This document shows, one piece after another, positions 7,257 to 11,862 of a DNA stretch of 11,862 bases. Below the pieces are notes generated by a model. The model was not told the origin of the DNA and made no database searches. It saw only the letters and a program-made list of their open reading frames with translations. This DNA comes from Blakeslea trispora. Lineage: Eukaryota > Mucoromycota > Mucoromycetes > Mucorales > Choanephoraceae. Location of the stretch: assembly GCA_025331445.1 (NCBI GenBank), contig JAIWNE010000277.1, positions 1-11,862 of the forward strand. Reading direction: 5' to 3'. A program made the translations under genes and the position numbers. How positions within the stretch are numbered: position 1 is the stretch's first letter; every line of letters begins with the position of its first letter.

Positions 7257-7733
7257 TTGCGCCGCCGTGTTATGATCAAAAACATAGAAAACAAGCGTCG
7301 GAAAACAGATGCCAAGTATGAAGGTCCATTTTATGTACATGGTTATACAACCAATGGAAGCTACATCTTGACCGATCGCACAGGCTCCATTCTATCCAGA
7401 AACATCCCTACTTCGCAAATTAAATTAATCGCGAATGAAACAAACAAGTCTGATGAAAACAAAGACGTTTATGAAGTTCAAACCGTGATCAATCACAGGG
7501 AAGCAGAACCAAATGGTATCGAGTATTTAACTACTTGGGTAGGATATCCGAACGAGCAAACATGACAAAAGCCTGGAGACTTCGACAGTCCAGAAACTAT
7601 CAAAGAATAATGGAAACGACGTAACGCAAACATGCCCACCAAGTCTGGTCAAGTCAAAAGAATCAAAGGATCACGCAAGCGCAAGACTCCTTTCAAGGAA
7701 TCGGACGTCAACAAGAAGTCCAGATCAAACTAG
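7257..7733 (+). pseudogene. Ty3/gypsy integrase C-terminus with chromodomain, degenerate
   Basis: The reading frame shows the end of a chromovirus-type retrotransposon integrase. VMIKNIENKRRKTDAKYEGPF is the start of the C-terminal DNA-binding domain ('KyeGPF.v'). YEVQTVINHR, EYLTTWVGYP and DFDSPETIKE are parts of a chromodomain that would direct insertion to modified histones. A basic tail (KRIKGSRKRK) ends at TAG 7731-7733. Two in-frame stops break it: TGA at 7563 where the chromodomain's conserved Trp is expected, and TAA at 7608 where an aromatic residue is expected before WKRRN. The integrase catalytic core, reverse transcriptase and gag are all absent upstream, where palindromes and AT-rich DNA begin abruptly. 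It cannot make a working protein. Confidence 0.88.
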
Positions 7734-8192
7734 ACATCTGTGAATTAAGCGCAATCAGTATGGAGAACCTTTTTTACCCAGCTTCATCTTTTTTCCTCAC
7801 GAAAGGTTTTTGATGAAATGGTTTTTTTAATGGGGAATTCCAACGTACATACATGCAAAGAACAAAGCATACAATTTAACAACTATCTAATTCGCAAAAG
7901 CATCCATACATTATTCAAGAGCGATTTATCTGACTTCAAGAATCCAACACTCAATCAAGGTCCATCTAAATGTTATTCAAATCTTAACTAAACGGTTTTT
8001 AAGGTGGTCCAGGGTGATGATGTATCGTAAGCTAGATGCATCATTAAATCAAGACATTTATTTAAGACACAATTCTACTTTGTGTCACCAAGCTCAATTT
8101 ATATTGACAATCTCATTCTACACTGAATAAAACCCTCTCTTTAATCTTGTTTAACTCATCTTGACTTAACAGATAAATTAGCTTTTTAAGCG
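7734..8192. other. Region downstream of the integrase fragment, possible LTR remnant
   Basis: There is no gene here. Just after the integrase tail are CACGAAAGGTTTTTGATGAAATGG and a GGGG-containing stretch near 7831-7836, which may be the usual spacer and purine tract before a 3' LTR. Further on there is a TATA-like TTTATTTAAG (about 8058-8067) and an AATAAA near 8127, the order seen in LTRs. A matching LTR start and target duplication could not be found. A hairpin with 10-bp arms (one mismatch) lies at 8017-8044. Confidence 0.35.
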
Positions 8193-8369
8193 ATGAGTGA
8201 TCAATGCTCAAATATAAAGCCAGCTACTATCAAACAATTTGTAAAAAAGTTAAATGTTTCAAGAGAAAATACTAATAATAATTATGTAAGAACAAAATAC
8301 GCAGATGCCCATGATTCAAATATTCTCACAGCTGCATCATATGTGTTAGCCTTGACTCTTGGATGTTAA
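8193..8369 (+). pseudogene. Short frame, possibly an upstream piece of the hAT relic (58 aa)
   Basis: An ATG frame runs to TAA 8367-8369. It contains YADAHDSNILTAASYV, which is loosely like the '...i.aAsyLDPR.K' stretch that precedes the dimerisation domain in hAT transposases, and the dimerisation domain follows downstream. The LDPR signature itself is missing and the rest is unrecognised. The assignment rests mainly on position. Confidence 0.3.
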
Positions 8370-8398
8370 ACAGGCAAACTTGGTAGATTAAATAGAGG

Positions 8399-8680
8399 TT
8401 TGCGGAAAAATTCAAATTTAGACAATATCAATTAAAACCTTTTGCAGATCAGGAAGATTTACTCGTTACTGAAAATCGAAGGTGGAAAATATCCTGCTCT
8501 TTCAGCAATGGCAAAAAATATCTCCCTATACCAGCTACATCAACGCCTTGTGAGCGTCTTTTTTCCCCAGCGAAGCGCATCACTACCATTGCAAGAGCAA
8601 GACTTGAAGCAAAAGCAACTAAGGCATTAGTCCTGTCAAGTTACTGGTCTCAAGATATACAACACCTGCGCAAGATCTAG
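8399..8680 (+). pseudogene. hAT-family transposase C-terminal dimerisation domain, frameshifted relic
   Basis: In one frame FKFRQYQLKPFADQEDLLVTEN (8411-8476) leads into the domain. The next conserved stretch, GGKYPALSAMAK (to about 8516), is in the frame one base later. YLPIPATSTPCERLFSPAKR (from 8519) to the stop at 8678-8680 is back in the first frame. IPATS.P.ERLFS is the hallmark of hAT transposases (Ac, hobo, Tam3 type), which dimerise through this region. Two small compensating indels, one at an A-run at 8513-8518, therefore scramble the centre. The catalytic core and the BED zinc finger are absent, so the copy is dead. Confidence 0.85.
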
Positions 8681-8919
8681 TTATTTTTTTCTATTTTGCA
8701 AATCACATAAGCCGCTTCTATACTTTGTTTAAATGCATACACAACTGTCTTATCTATCTACTATATTCACATTTGTTATTCCTTTTTTTTTTATAATTAT
8801 TTGATTCTTAATTTTCTTTTGCATTTATTTTATTTTAATCTTACTTAATAAATTTACTTAACATGCTCATGTCAAACTTGAAAAAGATCATAAGTAAACA
8901 CTTCCTTATTTGAAGCTGA
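8681..8919. other. AT-rich tail after the hAT relic
   Basis: This is low-complexity T-rich sequence (for example TTTTTTTTTATAATTATTTG near 8783) with no gene. It probably belongs to the 3' part of the decayed hAT element. Confidence 0.4.
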
Positions 8920-9069
8920 CCCGAGTTACACGAACCCGACGGGTCATTCGGTTAGGTCGAGTCGGTTACGAGTCGGTTATATGCTTAAAAAAAACAAAGT
9001 CGAGTCGAGTCGGTTTTTTGACCCGACGGGTTTTAAGTCGAGTTGACTCGACCCGACTGCGACTCCTAC
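8920..9069. repeat. GC-rich block of GAGTCGGTT and ACCCGACGGGT repeats, putative hAT subterminal region
   Basis: GAGTCGGTT occurs at 8959, 8970 and 9007. The palindrome ACCCGACGGGT occurs at 8934-8944 and 9021-9031. GTCGAGT-TG-ACTCGAC forms a perfect inverted repeat at 9037-9052. The block stands out against AT-rich surroundings. Clusters of short GC-rich repeats near the ends are typical of hAT elements, where the transposase binds. The position 240 bp past the hAT coding relic agrees with that. The exact element end is not resolved. Confidence 0.55.
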
Positions 9070-9130
9070 TATGACAAAATCAAAATTCAGTCATATTTAC
9101 ATACTACCGAGAGTTGGTGGAGCCAAATCG

Positions 9131-9178
9131 TATGACAAAATCGAGGTTATGACAAAATCAAGTATGACTAAATCGAGG
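9131..9178. repeat. Short imperfect tandem repeat of TATGACAAAATC
   Basis: TATGACAAAATC occurs at 9131 and 9148, and TATGACTAAATC at 9163, spaced 17 and 15 bp apart. An outlying copy lies at 9070. Two of the copies are followed by GAGG. It sits directly before the endonuclease fragment. Its role is unknown. Confidence 0.7.
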
Positions 9179-9189
9179 CCTGACTGTAA

Positions 9190-9429
9190 AGATATGTTGT
9201 GATTGCTGGTGATTTCAATATCGACTTCAATGTAGAATCTAGCTTAAGATCAAACATACTGTCATTTATGAATGATAATGGTTTGAGTAGTGCCATTTCT
9301 TCGTCTGTAACATGAACAACAAGATTGAAAACAAAAATTGACAACATCTTTGTCAATTGCGAAGCCAAGTCTGCTGGTACTTATGTGTCGTTCACAAGCT
9401 ACCATGAACCCTTATGGCTAGTGATTTGA
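9190..9429 (+). pseudogene. Endonuclease/exonuclease/phosphatase (EEP) domain fragment, retroelement-like
   Basis: The frame reads VVIAGDFNIDF at the start, then KTKIDNIFVN, then SYHEPLWLVI before TGA 9427. GDFN, the D of IDxIF and a late His motif are the order of active-site blocks in APE-type endonucleases carried by non-LTR (LINE-like) retrotransposons and some other mobile elements. A TGA at 9313 interrupts the frame between the first and second blocks. The N-terminal part of the domain and any reverse transcriptase are missing. The late motif has SYH where SDH is usual, which is another sign of decay or of a distinct subgroup. This is a relic, not a gene. Confidence 0.7.
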
Positions 9430-9785
9430 CTAAGAAAAAAAATTGACTTGAATAAATCTCTTATCTTTTATTGAACTTTGATTCTGATCTACGCCGTATA
9501 AAATGCCATGGATTTGGTGCTTCCGGTCAGCAAAGTTTTTTATTTTTCATCGACTGTAAGAGCGAAACAAACATCCATTCTTTTCTTACCTGAAAGGTTT
9601 TTGAACACTCTATCACTTCCTAGCTAATGTCGTCTAAATAGATTGTGTGCTCAATTGGGAGTTTTTCGTAAATAAATATCATAGTCAATCCAAGAGTGAA
9701 ACACATAGTGAGAATTAAATACGCAAGAATAAAGTGGAATGTGCCAGTTTTATGAGGACTGCAATTTTTCACCAAAAAAAAAAAA
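9430..9785. other. Intergenic region upstream of the Spp1-like gene
   Basis: No coding sequence is recognised. It should contain the distal promoter of the gene starting at 9872. No confident TATA box was identified, although GTATAAAAT occurs at about 9496-9504. Confidence 0.4.
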
Positions 9786-9871
9786 AAGACTTTTTCCCTC
9801 TGTCTTTTTGTTTTTCACCCTCTTTCCTCCCCCCCTTCCTTCCTTGCTTCCTTTTTTTTTCTCACTCTCCT
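9786..9871 (+). promoter_or_regulatory. Pyrimidine-rich leader before the Spp1-like start codon
   Basis: An 86-bp tract of almost only C and T, following a 14-A run, leads to the ATG at 9872. CT-rich blocks just upstream of start codons are common in fungal promoters. The frame of the gene stays open through this tract to an ATG at 9752. That would add 40 residues of Phe, Pro and Ser, so I treat the tract as leader rather than protein. Confidence 0.6.
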
Positions 9872-11289
9872 ATGTCACAACAACAGATAGAAAACAACAA
9901 CGATCTCTTGTTACGTTCTATAGAATCTGGCAGTACAAATCGTCTACCTCTACGAAAACGAATAGCGCCTGTACTCAAATGGCAACCAGTAGAAACACCT
10001 GAAGAACACCACAAGCAAACATACCCTCTTACTTCTATCTTACAGACAGCATCACCATACCCTGTACATTCTATTTCTGATGCTTCTGATAACAGCATTG
10101 AGTCAGACGAAACAAAGCGAAAAGAAGAACACTCACCATCTCCATCTAACAGTAATAGAGTAAATAAGCTTTTAAACAACTTGCACAAGCCTTGACTAAT
10201 CTCTCTTTCTCCCTTTTCCACAAAGCCAACCAAGAAAGTAAAGCGAGGTAGACCTCCTTTGCAGCGTAATCAGCAAAGTGAATCCACAATATCAAACACA
10301 CCCGGTACACCTAATAATACATCTCTATATCCCTTGCCACCACCACCGACAAATGATAAAGTGACCAAACCAGACAAAAATGCACTTTATTGTATCTGTA
10401 AAAGCCCATATGATGGCACTCGTTTCATGATTGCCTGCGATAAATGTGATCAATGGTTCCATGGTGAATGTATTGGTATTAGTGAAAAACAGGGCGAGTT
10501 TATTGATCTTTATTTTTGCGAAGATTGTGCTCAAAGTAAGTCTCCCTTTTTTTAAATTTTATTCAAAAGACTTATTTATATGAATGATTAGTGACTGGCA
10601 AACGAACGATATGGAAACCTAAATGTGCTAATCCCAACTGTACTAATGCAGCTAGGATTGGTACAAACCAAGGCCATCTCAGTAAATACTGTGCAGATGG
10701 CTGCGGCATGCAAGTGGCTCGTGCTCGTGTTGAACTAGCTGAAATGAAAAAGAAGAACAGTGAAGAAGCCAACAATCTGTCTCTCTCTGAACATCAGTAT
10801 AATCCTTTATCTCGATCAAAACTAAGTAGTTATGCTGATCTGGATGACCGTTCTCGGCTATCAAGGGTAAAAGAAGAAAAACTGCAGGCTAAGCAGGTCA
10901 TTGGTATAGGTCAAAAAAAATTAGCTCTATTGTCCTTTTCAATACAGGCCAATAAGGATCAAGAGATTTGTGGGTTTGATTCCCGTTTGGTCTGGCCGGA
11001 GAGTGTATGGGAGAAAGTGGAGGAAGTGCGATCCGATAAATTAATAGACAGCCGTCAACAACCATTGACCAAGTCATACAGCATTTGTCAGTCTAGTAAG
11101 AAATGCAATCGACATCTAAATTGGCAAAAGATAAAGGCATTTGAACTAGAACAAGAACGATCCGAACAGTTTGTTATCTTGACAATGCTCGAAAGGGAGC
11201 GTCAACAGATTCAAGCACGTATGCGTAAACGACGTGAGGAGGTGGATCTTGTTCAGTTTCTTGATAATGGCACACTGCATCACTTTTAA
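9872..11289 (+). CDS. CFP1/Spp1-like PHD-finger subunit of Set1/COMPASS, three exons, 431 aa
   Basis: The exons are 9872-10159, 10226-10535 and 10592-11289. The introns (66 and 56 bp) begin GTAAAT and GTAAGT, end in AG and restore one frame. Proteins of this family bind H3K4me3 and bring the Set1 methyltransferase to promoters in the nucleus. Residues 1-145 are polar and disordered, with an AT-hook-like KRGRPP at 102-107. The PHD finger (about 150-199) has C152, C154, C167, C170, H175, C178, C194 and C197, and W173 fits the methyl-lysine cage. A second zinc motif follows (C211, C216, C233, C237), as in Spp1 and CFP1. The C-terminal part has CGFDSRLVWPESVW (326-339) and a C365..C371..H374 cluster, then a charged helix (about 380-415), the region that contacts Set1. 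No vertebrate-type CXXC domain is present. Termination is at TAA 11287-11289. The identity is strong; the introns are inferred from sequence only. Confidence 0.9.
10160..10225 (+). other. Intron 1 of the Spp1-like gene (66 bp)
   Basis: It starts GTAAAT and ends CACAAAG, with GACTAAT (10194-10200) as a likely branch site about 28 bp before the acceptor. It removes the in-frame TGA at 10193. The upstream exon is exactly 96 codons, and the next exon begins in phase with PTKKVKRGRPP. An alternative GT at 10152 would break the frame. Confidence 0.85.
10536..10591 (+). other. Intron 2 of the Spp1-like gene (56 bp)
   Basis: It starts GTAAGT and ends ATTAG. It splits an ATG codon (A at 10535, TG at 10592-10593) right after the last PHD cysteine and before the second zinc motif. 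A stop at 10553-10555 lies inside it. Confidence 0.88.
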
Positions 11290-11302
11290 TAGTCACTTGA
11301 TA

Positions 11303-11308
11303 AATAAA
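11303..11308 (+). terminator. Putative polyadenylation signal AATAAA of the Spp1-like gene
   Basis: A canonical AATAAA lies 14 bp after the stop codon. A more A-rich stretch follows at 11379-11403. The nearer copy is very close to the stop, so either could be used. Confidence 0.5.
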
Positions 11309-11624
11309 CAGGAGATAATCTTGTTTACGATATGATTCTTCATACTCTTAATCACTACAATCAACTATCTGTTTTTTTAAAAAAAAAAATTATAACAAAA
11401 ATAAAGAAGAGATGAGAAGGAGACTGAAATAGCGCATTTTATTATTAGAGCATTAGCCGAAACTGAGTTGAAGCATACCGAAAGAAATTAGATTGGAGCA
11501 TTGACTGAAAACATTTGGGAGCAATGATAACAATAGATATCCTTGTGTATGTTTCAAGTGCTCCAGATCATCATGCTTGTTATCCCGTTTTATTTTGTCT
11601 CATTTTTTTTTTTATGTCGAGCAG
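11309..11624. other. Intergenic stretch after the Spp1-like gene
   Basis: This is AT-rich sequence with a few open words (for example GCATTAGCCGAAACTGAGTTG near 11451) broken by stops. A T-rich run ending GAGCAG at 11599-11624 looks like a 3' splice site for the exon-like stretch that follows. Confidence 0.35.
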
Positions 11625-11862
11625 CCAATTTACTTACTACTAGAATGCCTGAGTAATGGTCATCAAGAAAAGCTATTCTCTGAAAAGAATGAATTTGCAT
11701 TGACGTTTGCAGAGTTGTGTGGCGTTTTTAATTGTCTAGTTTATCAGATTTAAATGTATAAATATGCCAGTTTGTTTGAATATTAGCACATTTTGCTAAT
11801 CACTTCTAGATTACAAGGGGGACGACAATGTTGTGATTGCCGAGTTAAGAGGATGGTCTTTA
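11625..11862 (+). other. Exon-like segments, possible edge of another gene (uncertain)
   Basis: From 11625 one frame reads PIYLLLECLSNGHQEKLFSE and onward through FALTFAELCG to a stop at 11751, with a protein-like composition. A second candidate exon starts at 11810 after TGCTAATCACTTCTAG, a good branch-plus-acceptor pair. It is open to the window end in two frames, one of which reads YKGDDNVVIAELRGWSL. The donor joining them cannot be fixed. No family was recognised and the gene would continue beyond the window. Confidence 0.35.

Noticed and set aside
7969..8174. A solo LTR from TGTTATTC to CTTAACA
   Set aside because: The bases flanking it (CTAAA and GATAA) are not a duplication and the ends match poorly.
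9752..9871. N-terminal extension of the Spp1-like protein from an upstream ATG
   Set aside because: The added 40 residues come from an A-run and a CT-rich tract typical of a leader, and the family needs no such region.
9862..10233. 123-codon minus-strand frame over exon 1 of the Spp1-like gene
   Set aside because: It is antisense to a gene whose exon phases, PHD finger and zinc motif are clear.

Overview
This window looks like AT-rich nuclear DNA from a fungus, most likely an early-diverging (Mucoromycota-type) one. The evidence is short introns of 56-66 bp with GT..AG ends, a pyrimidine-rich leader before an ATG, a histone-methylation gene of fungal/animal type, and a dense set of eukaryotic transposons. 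The lineage is an inference from style and cannot be proven from this sequence alone.

From left to right: (1) positions 1-498 hold the C-terminal end of a PIF1-like helicase that enters from outside the window. (2) Positions 1589-3225 hold a complete, apparently intact Tc1-type DNA transposon. It has a DD34E transposase on the minus strand, 208/209-bp terminal inverted repeats and a TA target duplication. (3) Positions 3609-6895 hold a second, larger IS630/Tc1/mariner-like element. It has 25-bp inverted ends, a TA duplication and an intact 710-residue transposase on the minus strand. A 552-bp solo LTR with a 5-bp duplication (CCTCT) has inserted into its 5' leader. (4) Positions 7137-9430 are a graveyard: a cluster of short TTTGTA..TACAAA palindromes, a broken Ty3/gypsy integrase-chromodomain tail, a frameshifted hAT dimerisation domain, a GTCGAGTCGG-rich block and an endonuclease (EEP-type) fragment. 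(5) Positions 9872-11289 carry the only clear host gene, a three-exon CFP1/Spp1 homologue (PHD-finger subunit of the Set1/COMPASS H3K4 methyltransferase). (6) The last ~240 bp have exon-like stretches that may be the edge of another host gene.

The window is therefore a transposon-rich interval flanking one conserved chromatin gene. The two complete DNA transposons have near-identical inverted ends and open transposase frames, which suggests fairly recent movement. The retrotransposon, hAT and endonuclease pieces are decayed. I see no operon, CRISPR array, rRNA or convincing tRNA. The most unusual structures are the Tc1 repeats that are themselves bounded by inverted copies of the terminal sequence, the LTR inside the transposase leader, and the regularly spaced palindromes at 7141-7253.
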